A stretch of 64,000 nt of DNA from Marinobacter antarcticus (lineage in GTDB: Bacteria; Pseudomonadota; Gammaproteobacteria; Pseudomonadales; Oleiphilaceae): positions 2,294,001 through 2,358,000 of the forward strand of contig NZ_FRAQ01000001.1 in NCBI RefSeq assembly GCF_900142385.1. Reading direction: 5' to 3'. Within the stretch, counting starts at the first letter, position 1; every line of letters begins with the position of its first letter. Position numbers and translations under genes: made by a program. Below, piece by piece: positions 8,396 through 19,101 of the stretch. The notes beneath the pieces are model-generated. The model did not search any database. It was given only the letters and a program-made list of their open reading frames with translations, and was not told the DNA's origin.

Positions 8396-10129
8396 ATGTA
8401 TTACGACTTCTTCGGCTTCAGAGAACCGCCGTTCTCTATCGCGCCAGACCCCCGCTACCTTTACCTGAGCGAACGCCACAAAGAGGCGCTTGCGCATCTC
8501 ATGTACGGCGTGCAGGGGCAGGGTGGCTTCATAGTGATTACCGGGGAAGTGGGTACCGGTAAAACCACCGTGAGCCGGTGTTTTATCGAAAACGCTCCGG
8601 CCCATGTAGATATTGCGTTGATTCTGAACCCCCGGCTTTCTGCCCGGGAACTGCTTTCCGCCATTTGTGACGAGCTGGAAATTGCCCATCCGGCCGGTGC
8701 CAGCATCAAACAGCTGGTGGATCTGATTAACCGCGATTTGCTAAAGGCCCATGCGGCCGGGCGGCACAAGGTTCTGATGATTGATGAGGCGCAGAACCTG
8801 TCGGCAGATGTACTCGAGCAACTTCGCCTGCTCACCAATCTGGAAACAGCCGAGAAAAAACTGCTGCAGATTGTGCTGCTGGGCCAGCCAGAGTTACAGC
8901 AGATTCTGGCACTTCCAAAGCTTCGGCAGCTGAACCAGCGGGTAACCGCCCGCTATCATCTGGATGCTATCGGCGGTAACGAGCTGCCTGCCTATCTCAG
9001 CTACCGGCTAGGTGTGGCGGGCATGCGGGGCGATGTATTCTCGCCTGCAGCTGTCCGCAAACTCTACCGCCTGAGTCATGGCATACCTCGGCTGATCAAC
9101 CTGATCAGCGACCGTGCGCTATTGGGCGCCTATGCAGAGGGTGAGCATGAAGTGACTCCGGCTCACATACGACAGGCCGCAAAGGAAGTCGGGGGCAGCA
9201 ATCTGGGGCCAAAGCCGGCAGGGGTCAGAGGCAAACCGGATCTCCCCGGCTATCTGGTGCTCGCCGCATCACTGCTACTGGCCATTGTCAGTACTTTTTG
9301 GCTTTACCAGAAGTGGCCTGAGTATGGGTTTGGATCAGAGCCGCAAGCGTTAGCGAATGAAACGACTGCGGAGCAGGGCGGCGCGATACAACGAGAAAGC
9401 GAGCCTGAAGAACAACTTGACGAGCAACCTGAAAGTTTGCAGGCGCTCCCTCTGGTTGAGGAAGCACCTACCAGGCCCGATCCGGAAATTCCCCCGTTCA
9501 GATTTTCAGAACAGGCACTGAATCTGCCAGAAGCTTTCCGTGGGTTGTTTGATATCTGGGGCGTTGAATACAGCCCGCAGGAGTCCCCGATTGCCTGCGA
9601 TTTTGCCGGGGTATCCGGCTTGGGCTGCCTTGAGCGGCAGGGAAGTCGTCGAAGCCTGGCCTTTCTGGACAGGCCGGCCATGCTGATGCTTCAGGATGAT
9701 GCCGGCAACCGTGGTTACGCAGTGCTGCGTCATCTCGATGGCGACGTCGCGGACATTGTTTTGCCCGGGGGGCCGGTTCAGGTGTCTTTCTCCAGCCTCG
9801 AATCCCTCTGGTTTGGTGAGTATCGGCTGTTGTGGCAGCTTCCCGATTATATGGCCAATCGCACGAGCTCCGGCGTCGGTGATGCTGCGGGAGAAGAGCT
9901 CTGGATCGGAGCGCGCATGATGGAGCTTGCAGATGCTCATGGCGGGTCGCCTGCCGACAACGCAAGAATCAAGCGCCTGTCAGCGAAAGATCAGGTGCGC
10001 TGGTATCAGTCCTTGCGGGGTTTGACAGTGGACGGGATTGCGGGTGCCATGACAATAATCCAGATCAATAACGACCTGAACGCAGATGTTCCAAGGCTGT
10101 TAAGTACAAGGCCCGGAGGCAAGGGATAG
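8396..10129 (+). CDS. gspA: ExeA/GspA-type AAA ATPase with peptidoglycan-binding C-terminus
   Basis: A 577-residue inner-membrane ATPase that, with GspB, inserts the type II secretion secretin through peptidoglycan in Aeromonas and Vibrio. It begins YYDFFGFREPPFSIAPDP, the family signature. Walker A GEVGTGKT is at 50-57 and Walker B LMIDEAQ at about 127-132. The single transmembrane helix spans about 285-304. The periplasmic part has a segment at about 370-490 resembling an inactive C39-like fold (ACDFAGVSGLGCLERQG), then a peptidoglycan-binding motif (WYQSLRGLTVDGIAGAMT) near 535. The C39 comparison is inference. gspB starts 3 bases after the stop. No other gsp genes lie in the window. Confidence 0.88.
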   Translation: MYYDFFGFREPPFSIAPDPRYLYLSERHKEALAHLMYGVQGQGGFIVITGEVGTGKTTVSRCFIENAPAHVDIALILNPRLSARELLSAICDELEIAHPAGASIKQLVDLINRDLLKAHAAGRHKVLMIDEAQNLSADVLEQLRLLTNLETAEKKLLQIVLLGQPELQQILALPKLRQLNQRVTARYHLDAIGGNELPAYLSYRLGVAGMRGDVFSPAAVRKLYRLSHGIPRLINLISDRALLGAYAEGEHEVTPAHIRQAAKEVGGSNLGPKPAGVRGKPDLPGYLVLAASLLLAIVSTFWLYQKWPEYGFGSEPQALANETTAEQGGAIQRESEPEEQLDEQPESLQALPLVEEAPTRPDPEIPPFRFSEQALNLPEAFRGLFDIWGVEYSPQESPIACDFAGVSGLGCLERQGSRRSLAFLDRPAMLMLQDDAGNRGYAVLRHLDGDVADIVLPGGPVQVSFSSLESLWFGEYRLLWQLPDYMANRTSSGVGDAAGEELWIGARMMELADAHGGSPADNARIKRLSAKDQVRWYQSLRGLTVDGIAGAMTIIQINNDLNADVPRLLSTRPGGKG

Positions 10130-10132
10130 GTT

Positions 10133-10819
10133 ATGTCCTACATTCTCGATGCCCTCAGAAAATCTGAAACGGAACGCCGCCAGGGCAAGGTTCCCGATCT
10201 CGGGCAACAGGTACAACTGATTCACCGCCCCAGAAAACGGCGGATCTCTCCGGTGGTATGGGTGGCGCTGGCGTTACTGGTAAACGCCGGCGTGCTGGCG
10301 GTTGTATTCTGGCCGGAACGGGCAGGCGATTTGCCTGTCGAGCCACGTGCTCAAACAGCTGCGCCTGAGCCCGCACTGGAGCCGCCTGCGAAGCCGGACC
10401 CGGAAGCAATGCAAGCTCCCGAAACCGAGACTGCTCTTGCGCCTCAGCCGGAGCCAGAGCTGGTGAGCGAGCCAATAATAGAACCTGCCCGTGAGCGGCC
10501 CACCATTATTACGCCGTCTTTACCCCGGGAGCGCCAGGCTCCGATGTTGCGCCAGGATGAGCCCAGGGCAAGAGTGCCGCACCTGGTCGAATTACCCCTT
10601 TCATTTCAAAAGAGTATTCCGGACCTGATGTTTAACAGCCATATCTACTCCAGCGATCCCTATGCCAGCCGGGTGATGATTAACGGGCAATACCTCCGCC
10701 AGGGTGAGTCTTTCTCAGGTATTACCGTAGAAGAGGTGACCGAGGACGGGGTTGTGCTGAGCAAACAGGGCAGAACCTTCCGCGTGGGCATTGTTCGGGA
10801 CTGGATGAGCCCGCGCTGA
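10133..10819 (+). CDS. gspB: General secretion pathway protein GspB
   Basis: A 228-residue bitopic membrane protein and partner of GspA. The conserved start SYILDALRKSETERRQG is diagnostic. A transmembrane helix follows at about 40-61 (VVWVALALLVNAGVLAVVFW). The periplasmic linker is rich in Pro and Glu (about 70-150). The C-terminal domain (FNSHIYSSDPYASRVMINGQ, then GRTFRVGIVRDW) is the GspB/ExeB fold. GspB forms a complex with GspA that remodels or spans peptidoglycan for secretin assembly. A good Shine-Dalgarno (AAGGGATAGG) precedes ATG. Its stop overlaps the dinG start as TGATG, which points to translational coupling. Confidence 0.9.
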   Translation: MSYILDALRKSETERRQGKVPDLGQQVQLIHRPRKRRISPVVWVALALLVNAGVLAVVFWPERAGDLPVEPRAQTAAPEPALEPPAKPDPEAMQAPETETALAPQPEPELVSEPIIEPARERPTIITPSLPRERQAPMLRQDEPRARVPHLVELPLSFQKSIPDLMFNSHIYSSDPYASRVMINGQYLRQGESFSGITVEEVTEDGVVLSKQGRTFRVGIVRDWMSPR

Positions 10820-13023
10820 TGGCATTGACCGACGACATCAAACAGCAGATTCAGCAGAGTTACCGCGACGTATTGGCGGGTAAAGGCGTTCGAGCCCGCT
10901 ATGGTCAGCGCCTTATGATTGCTGAAATTGCAAAGTACATGGGCGAGATCACGGAGAATGACGGCCAGCGTACGTCACCGCCAGCTGCCTGTGTGGTTGA
11001 AGCGGGTACGGGTACTGGTAAGACTCTGGCCTACCTGATTGCAGCGATTCCTGTAGCGCGGGCCCTGGGTAAAACCCTGGTGATCTCGACGGCAACGGTT
11101 GCACTGCAGGATCAGATTGTCCTGAAAGATCTGCCGGATCTGAAGAAACACAGCAAAATGAATTTCTCGTGGACGCTCGCCAAAGGCCGTGGCCGGTACC
11201 TGTGCATGTCCCGCCTCGAGTCCCGTCTTCACGATGAAGGCAACGGCGACAGTGACACTATGCCGTTGTTCCTGCTGGACAGTCCCGGCACCGAAGAGCC
11301 GGGCACCCGGGCATTCTTTGAAGAAATGCTGGCAAGCTACGGCTCTCGCAAGTGGGACGGAGACAGAGATCACTGGCCCGAGCAGATACCCGATGATGTC
11401 TGGCGGCAGGTCACCACTGATCACCGTCAGTGTACCAATCGCCACTGCAGCTATTTCGACAGCTGTGCGTTTTTCGATGCCCGCAAGGATCTGGACGAAG
11501 TGGACATCGTGGTGGCTAACCACGATCTCGTTCTTGCCGACCTCGCTCTGGGTGGCGGCGCGATTCTGCCGGAACCGGAAAATGCACTGTTCATCTTTGA
11601 TGAAGCTCATCACCTGCCAGACAAAGCGCTGAATCACTTTGCGGCGTCTGTTCCGCTGAACTCGACCCGGCAATGGCTTAAACAGTTATCCCAGGCGCTG
11701 GCCAAAATGCAGCCCTATCTGGCGCCCGCTACCCAGGCGGCCAAGAGCATCGATCGCATAAGTACAGCCTCTCGCGATGTGGATCTTGTGTTGGCACGGG
11801 TTTATGAGGAAGCCGAGCACAATACCGGCTGGGAGTTCAATGAAGAGCGTCGCTCCGCGCAGTGGCGCTATCCGGAAGGCGAGTTGCCAGAAGCATTGGC
11901 TGAGCTGGCCTCTGAAAGCCGGATTGCCACAGCGAATCTGGTGCGGCATCTGGGTGTATTGGCGGATGAGCTGCAGGGCGCTTTTGATGAGCGCAAAAAG
12001 CATGAGATTGACCGGGATACCGCAGAAGCCTGGTACCCGGTTATCGGGGCTTTCCACAGCCGGTCTGAAGATCAGTTGCGGCTTTGGACCGCCTGGACTG
12101 AGCAGGTCAGTGGCAGGACATCGACCTCCGATTCGGAGCAGGGCACAACCGAAGACGAATCCAGGGCTAAGGCCCGCATCAACAGGAGCCCCCCTCCGGC
12201 GCGCTGGAGTGTGCGGCAGCGCTGGGATCATGCTGAAGATATTACTCTGTTCAGTTCGCCGGTATTGGCAGACAACCTGCTTTACTCGCGGCTCTGGTCG
12301 CGGGCCTATGGCGCTGTGCTCACCAGTGCGACCTTGACGGCGCTAGGCCGTTTCGACCGCCTTCAGTCCAGAGCAGGGCTGCCGGAAGCCAGCCGCTTTC
12401 TCGTCGTCCCCAGCTCATTCCGCTACGGAGAGATGGCGACCGTTGAAGTGCCGGCCATGGCCTGCCTGCCCACCGATGACGGTTTTGCGGATGAACTGAT
12501 CAAACGCCTGCCGGGAGTGTGGGCCGGTGAAACCGCCACGCTTGTGCTGTTCACCTCCCGCCGGCAGATGCACCAGGTTCGGGATGCGCTGGCGCCGGAG
12601 TATCCGGATTTAATCATTACCCAGGACGACATGTCTCGGGGTGAGGTGTTGCGCCAGCATCGGACCCGGATTGATGAGGGCCGGGCCAGCGTGCTGTTTG
12701 GTGTTGCCAGTTTCGCAGAAGGTATCGACTTGCCCGGTAAGTACCTGCATCACGTGGTGATTACACGGCTGCCTTTCTCGGTGCCGGACGACCCCATTGA
12801 GGCGAGCCTGGCCGAGTGGGTAAGTCAGCGCGGTGGCAACCCGTTTATGGAAATTACAGTACCGGGCGCCTCCATCAAACTGGTACAGGCTGTTGGGCGG
12901 CTGCTGCGAACCGAAGAAGATACTGGCCGGGTTACGATTCTTGACCGCCGTATAGTCGCAAGGCGCTATGGTCAGCTGTTGCTCGATGCGCTGCCACCGT
13001 TCCGGCGCATTATTGAGAGGTAA
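10819..13023 (+). CDS. dinG: ATP-dependent DNA helicase DinG
   Basis: An iron-sulfur superfamily 2 helicase (XPD-like) of 734 residues that resolves R-loops, D-loops and forked structures. Walker A is GTGTGKT at 63-69 and the DEAH box is at 261-264. Four cysteines (C129, C205, C210, C216) in the spacing expected for DinG would hold the 4Fe-4S cluster. VVANHDLVLADL and the C-terminal GVASFAEGIDLPG and VQAVGRLLRTEEDTG are family motifs. E. coli dinG is LexA-regulated. Here the gene overlaps gspB and has no visible SOS box of its own, so it is probably co-transcribed. A hairpin terminator lies just downstream. Confidence 0.94.
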   Translation: MALTDDIKQQIQQSYRDVLAGKGVRARYGQRLMIAEIAKYMGEITENDGQRTSPPAACVVEAGTGTGKTLAYLIAAIPVARALGKTLVISTATVALQDQIVLKDLPDLKKHSKMNFSWTLAKGRGRYLCMSRLESRLHDEGNGDSDTMPLFLLDSPGTEEPGTRAFFEEMLASYGSRKWDGDRDHWPEQIPDDVWRQVTTDHRQCTNRHCSYFDSCAFFDARKDLDEVDIVVANHDLVLADLALGGGAILPEPENALFIFDEAHHLPDKALNHFAASVPLNSTRQWLKQLSQALAKMQPYLAPATQAAKSIDRISTASRDVDLVLARVYEEAEHNTGWEFNEERRSAQWRYPEGELPEALAELASESRIATANLVRHLGVLADELQGAFDERKKHEIDRDTAEAWYPVIGAFHSRSEDQLRLWTAWTEQVSGRTSTSDSEQGTTEDESRAKARINRSPPPARWSVRQRWDHAEDITLFSSPVLADNLLYSRLWSRAYGAVLTSATLTALGRFDRLQSRAGLPEASRFLVVPSSFRYGEMATVEVPAMACLPTDDGFADELIKRLPGVWAGETATLVLFTSRRQMHQVRDALAPEYPDLIITQDDMSRGEVLRQHRTRIDEGRASVLFGVASFAEGIDLPGKYLHHVVITRLPFSVPDDPIEASLAEWVSQRGGNPFMEITVPGASIKLVQAVGRLLRTEEDTGRVTILDRRIVARRYGQLLLDALPPFRRIIER

Positions 13024-13045
13024 AAAAATTGAGCGGTAAAAAAAG

Positions 13046-13068
13046 AGCCAGCCCGAAGGCTGGCTTAT
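13046..13068. terminator. Hairpin terminator downstream of dinG, probably bidirectional
   Basis: AGCCAGCC (13046-13053) and GGCTGGCT (13058-13065) form a perfect 8 bp stem with a CGAA tetraloop. On the plus strand it is followed by only TATAT. On the minus strand it is followed by a T-rich tract (from the A-run just left of 13045). It may therefore best serve the decayed minus-strand gene whose remnant starts right of it. Confidence 0.7.
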
Positions 13069-15127
<2,059 letters not shown>

Positions 15128-15200
15128 AACATATCAGTACCTGATGCGGATTTTGGTGAAGGTTAGCATTAAATGGCTAATTCCATGAAGGAATGACAGT

Positions 15201-15214
15201 CTATAAAGTTATAG
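15201..15214. promoter_or_regulatory. Palindrome in the cysH/thrH divergent region
   Basis: CTATAAAGTTATAG is a perfect 6-2-6 palindrome about 75 bases upstream of the cysH ATG. A second inverted repeat, ATTCC/GGAAT with a 5-base spacer, lies just left at about 15179-15193. These are plausible regulator sites, for example for CysB, but neither matches a consensus I can confirm. Confidence 0.3.
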
Positions 15215-15368
15215 CTCATTGTGTAGATGTGGCCTGGAAACTTCGTAGTTTTGTTGCAATGTTCGATGCATTCTTTGCCGGTTTTTTTTATGATACCGCG
15301 TCTATAACGGGGAGCGGGCCTTGCTCTCAGTTAGAATCCTCACTTGGAACATGAATCAGGAGATCACT

Positions 15369-15983
15369 GTGGAACTGGCATGTCTTGACCTTGAAGGTGT
15401 ATTGATCCCGGAAATCTGGATCGCATTTGCAGAAAAAACCGGTATTGAAGAACTCAAGGCGACCACCCGCGATATTCCTGATTACGACGTTCTGATGACT
15501 CAGCGGCTTAAGCTGCTGGATCAGCACGGATATGGCCTGCCGCAGATTCAGGAAGTGATCGGTGAGCTCGACCCGCTGCCGGGTGCCCGTGAGTTTCTGG
15601 ACTGGCTGCGCGAGCGGTTTCAGGTGGTGATTCTCTCTGACACCTTCTATGAATTCGCCATGCCGCTGATGAAAAAGCTGGGTTACCCCGCGCTGCTTTG
15701 CCATAAGCTGGAAGTTGCAGAGAATGGCCAGATTACCAACTATCTGCTGCGCCAGAGGGATCCAAAGCGCCAGTCGGTGCGTGCTTTTCAGCTGCTGAAC
15801 TATCGTGTGATTGCGGCAGGTGATTCTTATAACGACACCACCATGCTGGGGCAGGCAGAGGCAGGTATTCTGTTCCATGCGCCGCAGAACGTGATTGAAG
15901 AGTTTCCTCAGTATCCGGCCGTGCACGAGTTTGAGGATCTTAAGCAAGAGTTTTTGAAGGCGAGTGCTGTTCACAGCGCCTGA
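15369..15983 (+). CDS. thrH: Phosphoserine phosphatase / homoserine phosphotransferase ThrH
   Basis: HAD-family enzyme that in Pseudomonas aeruginosa dephosphorylates phosphoserine and transfers phosphate to homoserine. The conserved HAD motif I is CLDLEGVLIPEIW, motif II VVILSDTFYEF, and motif III-IV KRQSV plus AAGDSYNDTTML. I chose GTG 15369, giving 204 residues: GGAG sits six bases upstream and known ThrH (205 residues) begins at this point. Longer starts (ATG 15351, TTG 15321) exist but have no better signal. It is divergent from cysH and convergent with pabB. Serine supply links it loosely to cysteine synthesis. Confidence 0.93.
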   Translation: MELACLDLEGVLIPEIWIAFAEKTGIEELKATTRDIPDYDVLMTQRLKLLDQHGYGLPQIQEVIGELDPLPGAREFLDWLRERFQVVILSDTFYEFAMPLMKKLGYPALLCHKLEVAENGQITNYLLRQRDPKRQSVRAFQLLNYRVIAAGDSYNDTTMLGQAEAGILFHAPQNVIEEFPQYPAVHEFEDLKQEFLKASAVHSA

Positions 15984-16011
15984 AAATAAGTTTATGGAAT
16001 CAGGGCGACGG

Positions 16012-17370
16012 CTAGTCGCTCTGGTTCAGATTCTCCAGGAAATCCATCAGTGGTTTCACTTTTGTGAGAGTCTCCTGGTATTCGCTGTTCGGATCCGAAT
16101 CAGCCACTATTCCTCCGCCTCCCCAGCAGTGAATTGTCCCCTTGCCATCACACAGCATGGTGCGAATAGCGATGTTGCTGTCCAGAGTGCCATCGAGCCC
16201 GCGATAAAACACCGATCCGCAGTAGGGGCCACGCCAGTGAGGTTCCAGTTCCCGGATGATTTCCATGGCGCGGATTTTCGGTGCGCCTGTAATGGAACCG
16301 CCGGGGAAGGCATCAAACAGTACTTGCATAGGTGAAGCATCTTCCGCGAGTTTGGCGCGAATGTGGCTGACCAGATGGTGTACATTCCGGTAAGACTCGA
16401 GCGCGAACAAACTGTCTACCGTGACTGACCCTGCCGCAGCGTGGACACTCAGATCGTTGCGCAGCAAGTCCACAATCATCAGGTTTTCAGCCCTGTCTTT
16501 CTCAGACGCCTTTAGTTCGGCAGCATAGCCTGCATCTTCAAAAGGGGTGTTTCCCCTTGGCCGGGTGCCTTTAATCGGGCTGGTCTTTATGGTGCGACCA
16601 CGGATTTCGAGAAAGCGCTCCGGGGAAATAGACAGCACCGCGCCCGCACCGGTTTTCAGGAACGCGCTGTAGGGAGTTGGGTTCGCCTCAGCCAACGCCT
16701 GAAACGCCAGCCAGGGATCGCCCGCATAGCTACCTTCAAATTCCTGGGAAAGATTGGCCTGGTAACAGTCACCGGCGTCAATGTAGCGCTGAACAGTTTC
16801 AACACCCGTCATAAACTCTTTAGCTGGCTGGCGAGCTTTAAAGGGCGAAACCATTTGCCAGTTTGTTGTTTCGCTCTGTGGTTTGGAGGAGAGCCAGGAC
16901 CGGAGAATTCTGCACGTTTGTTCCGGGCATTCAGGATGAACCCAGAGGTAGTAAGTATCGGTTATGCGGTTATGGCTGGCGGCCCACAGGTAAAAGCCCG
17001 CAAGGAGCAGGGGAGTTGCAGGTGCGGGACAGATTGCTGAGAGGCGTTTTTCTTTGATGTATCCGAATTCGTAACTCAGAAAGCCGATCCACCCGCCCGT
17101 CAGAAAGCGTTTGGCATCCTGTACTGGAACTTCATGGTTTTGAACGAGGCTCTCCATTTCTTCGGACAGCGTGCTGGTATCCAGTTCGCTGTTGTCCCCG
17201 GAGCTTACACATTTGGTTGTGATCGCACAGGCCGAAAACCCGCTAAATGAACCACGGCCACCGTTGCTTCCGACGCTGCCGAGATAGGCAAAGTCCGGTT
17301 GACTGGCAGCATGGGCAAGCAGCTGTTCATAGTCTTGCCGGGTAATCGGAGAGGAAACAGGAAGTGGCAA
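16012..17370 (-). CDS. pabB: Aminodeoxychorismate synthase component I PabB
   Basis: Converts chorismate with ammonia from PabA to 4-amino-4-deoxychorismate in folate synthesis. It has 452 residues. PIKGT at 265-269 carries the lysine (K267) that separates PabB from anthranilate synthase (PIAGT). Other motifs are ISPERFLEI, RAENLMIVDLLRNDLS, and GSITGAPKIRAMEII. The start is TTG at 17370-17368 with GGAG five bases upstream; no other initiation codon lies near. It is transcribed alone on the minus strand, facing thrH. The upstream side is the 690 bp gap. Confidence 0.94.
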   Translation of the reverse strand: MPLPVSSPITRQDYEQLLAHAASQPDFAYLGSVGSNGGRGSFSGFSACAITTKCVSSGDNSELDTSTLSEEMESLVQNHEVPVQDAKRFLTGGWIGFLSYEFGYIKEKRLSAICPAPATPLLLAGFYLWAASHNRITDTYYLWVHPECPEQTCRILRSWLSSKPQSETTNWQMVSPFKARQPAKEFMTGVETVQRYIDAGDCYQANLSQEFEGSYAGDPWLAFQALAEANPTPYSAFLKTGAGAVLSISPERFLEIRGRTIKTSPIKGTRPRGNTPFEDAGYAAELKASEKDRAENLMIVDLLRNDLSVHAAAGSVTVDSLFALESYRNVHHLVSHIRAKLAEDASPMQVLFDAFPGGSITGAPKIRAMEIIRELEPHWRGPYCGSVFYRGLDGTLDSNIAIRTMLCDGKGTIHCWGGGGIVADSDPNSEYQETLTKVKPLMDFLENLNQSD

Positions 17371-18063
17371 ATTAGCTCCGGTTAATTGGAAGAATGATAC
17401 TCAGGCCACAAAACGGGCATTGTCGGCGCCGGAGGGGCGCTGTTCTAATGAAAAAATATAAAAACGACGCTGCCAGCCCGGAATCGGAAAACGGCATTCT
17501 AGCCGAGTTGAAAAGCTGCCGTTTCGTTGCAAGCCAGGGTCTGCAAGGCACTAGCTACTGATCAGGCACCGCAATAGAAAGATCAAACCCGCCACCCGGT
17601 CTGGGTGTCAGCCTGATCGGCCCTTCATTAACCGCTTGCGGAATCTTTCACGTAGGTTTCGACCATCTCATCGGAGGTCATCGCCTTGACGCCTGCAAAA
17701 GACGGCATTGAGGCTGCCTTCGCAAGTGTGACCGTCATCGCTGTTTCGATTCGCGTGGCTGCTTTTGAGAAGGCAGGCATACTGCTGGCAGTGCAGCCGG
17801 GTGGCAGGTTGTTGTGTTTCAAAATCAGGCCTCCTGCTGCGATAAACTCAGGTACCAGGCGTTTCTGAGGTTACAGCAGTCAGTACGCTTCTGTTTGTCA
17901 GTATTCGGGTTGTCCGACAGCATTTCAAGCGAAGAGGCGTCAGTTTGTGATCAGAATCCTTGATTTGCCGTACTGTTATAAAAACCAAAGCGAAGACGGT
18001 TAAGATAGCCGTGAACTTTTTATGCGTTGAACTTTTAATAAATATACCGGCCTCAGGGGCACA
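17371..18063. other. 690 bp region between pabB and the DUF58 gene
   Basis: This region should hold divergent promoters for pabB (minus) and the DUF58 gene (plus). It contains one small minus-strand ORF with a strong Shine-Dalgarno (listed separately). A 37-codon plus-strand ORF runs from 17448 to 17561 (starts MKKYKNDAASPESENG, with GGAGGGG ten bases upstream), which I cannot recognise. I see no tRNA and no terminator with a T-run. The moxR-type ATPase gene that often precedes DUF58/transglutaminase genes is not here. Confidence 0.5.
17628..17822 (-). CDS. Small hypothetical protein, 64 residues, TTG start
   Basis: I do not recognise this protein. A perfect AGGAGG (17835-17830) stands seven bases before a TTG start, an unusually strong translation signal in this window. 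The product starts MKHNNLPPGCTASSMPAFSK, continues through an alanine-rich stretch to MPSFAGVKAMTSDEMVETYV, and ends at TAA 17628. It has a single cysteine, no obvious signal peptide and no membrane helix. The frame stays open upstream of the TTG to a TAA near 17871, so it could also be the tail of a degraded longer gene. It is a real small gene or a remnant; the sequence alone does not decide. Confidence 0.4.
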   Translation of the reverse strand: MKHNNLPPGCTASSMPAFSKAATRIETAMTVTLAKAASMPSFAGVKAMTSDEMVETYVKDSASG

Positions 18064-19101
18064 ATGAACAGAATAATCCGTAGCCGCTGGCAGCGTTGGA
18101 TAAACCGTCGAATTCCGCGCTCAGATGTCCAGTTACTTACCCAGAGAAACCTTTTCATTTTGCCAACGGCTGCTGGCGTAGTGTTCGGTATGCTGTTGCT
18201 GATAATGCTGATTACCGGCATTAACTATCAGAACAGCCTTATTTATCTGGTGACGTTTCTGCTGGGAGCTGTGTTTGTGGGGGCGATGCATCAGACCCAC
18301 CGCAATCTTGCCGGTCTTGAATTGACGCTCGTGCAGGCGGGTGAAGGGTTTGCCGGCGATGAAATCCTCTTCCGGTTGCGGGCTGCGGCCGGTAAAGATG
18401 ATGCCATTGCGCTTACGCTCTCCAGCGACGATGTATCAGTGCGCGTGGGCCATGTGCCGTCTGGCCAATCGGTAGATATAGCTTTGCCAGTACCTTCCGC
18501 ATACCGGGGCTATCTGCGACCGGATCAAATAAGGATTGAAACCCGCTTTCCCTTCGGCTTGCTGAAAGCCTGGTCGTGGATGAGGCCAGTTTCTGCTGCG
18601 GTGGTTTTCCCCCGACCAATCGCGGCCCCCGAGGTGAGCAGCGCGGTAGAAGATGGCGATCAAACGGCCAGTTCTCGCTCTCCGGAAGGCAATGATCATG
18701 CTGAACTCAGGCCCTGGCGTGAGGGTGATATGAGCCAGCGCGTGATGTGGAAGCGTTTTGTCCGTAGTGGCCAGATGGTGGTGGCGGACTGGGAGGCCGA
18801 TAAAGGAAGCCCTCAATGGCTGGATTTCAACGCTTTTCCCGGGACTGACCATGAGTTGCGACTCAGCTACCTTTCATGGCTTGTTCTTGAGCGGAGCAAG
18901 AGTGGCGCCAGGTTTGGCCTGAATCTGCCCGGCCAGGTAATAGAGCCAGATAGTGGCCCCGCCCATACCACTCGTTGCCATAGGGCTCTGGCGATCTGGG
19001 GTGAGAAGAAACCACGGGATGCGTTGGCCGAGCCCCACGGAACACGCAGTTACATGGATCCAGGCAAGCCCACAAACGCAACGCCGGGAGCCAAGCCATG
19101 A
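18064..19101 (+). CDS. DUF58 domain-containing membrane protein
   Basis: A 345-residue protein with two adjacent transmembrane helices near the N-terminus (about 30-49 and 55-75; FILPTAAGVVFGMLLLIMLI is the first). A beta-rich domain follows, then the DUF58 core motif LRPWREGDMSQRVMWKRFVR with VADWEADKG. DUF58 proteins are usually encoded with MoxR AAA ATPases and DUF3488 transglutaminases and are thought to have a chaperone or envelope-maturation role, but their biochemical function is unsettled. Its last codons overlap tgpA as ATGA, so the two are likely coupled. The start is ATG with AGGGG six bases before it. No MoxR gene lies upstream. Confidence 0.85.
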   Translation: MNRIIRSRWQRWINRRIPRSDVQLLTQRNLFILPTAAGVVFGMLLLIMLITGINYQNSLIYLVTFLLGAVFVGAMHQTHRNLAGLELTLVQAGEGFAGDEILFRLRAAAGKDDAIALTLSSDDVSVRVGHVPSGQSVDIALPVPSAYRGYLRPDQIRIETRFPFGLLKAWSWMRPVSAAVVFPRPIAAPEVSSAVEDGDQTASSRSPEGNDHAELRPWREGDMSQRVMWKRFVRSGQMVVADWEADKGSPQWLDFNAFPGTDHELRLSYLSWLVLERSKSGARFGLNLPGQVIEPDSGPAHTTRCHRALAIWGEKKPRDALAEPHGTRSYMDPGKPTNATPGAKP

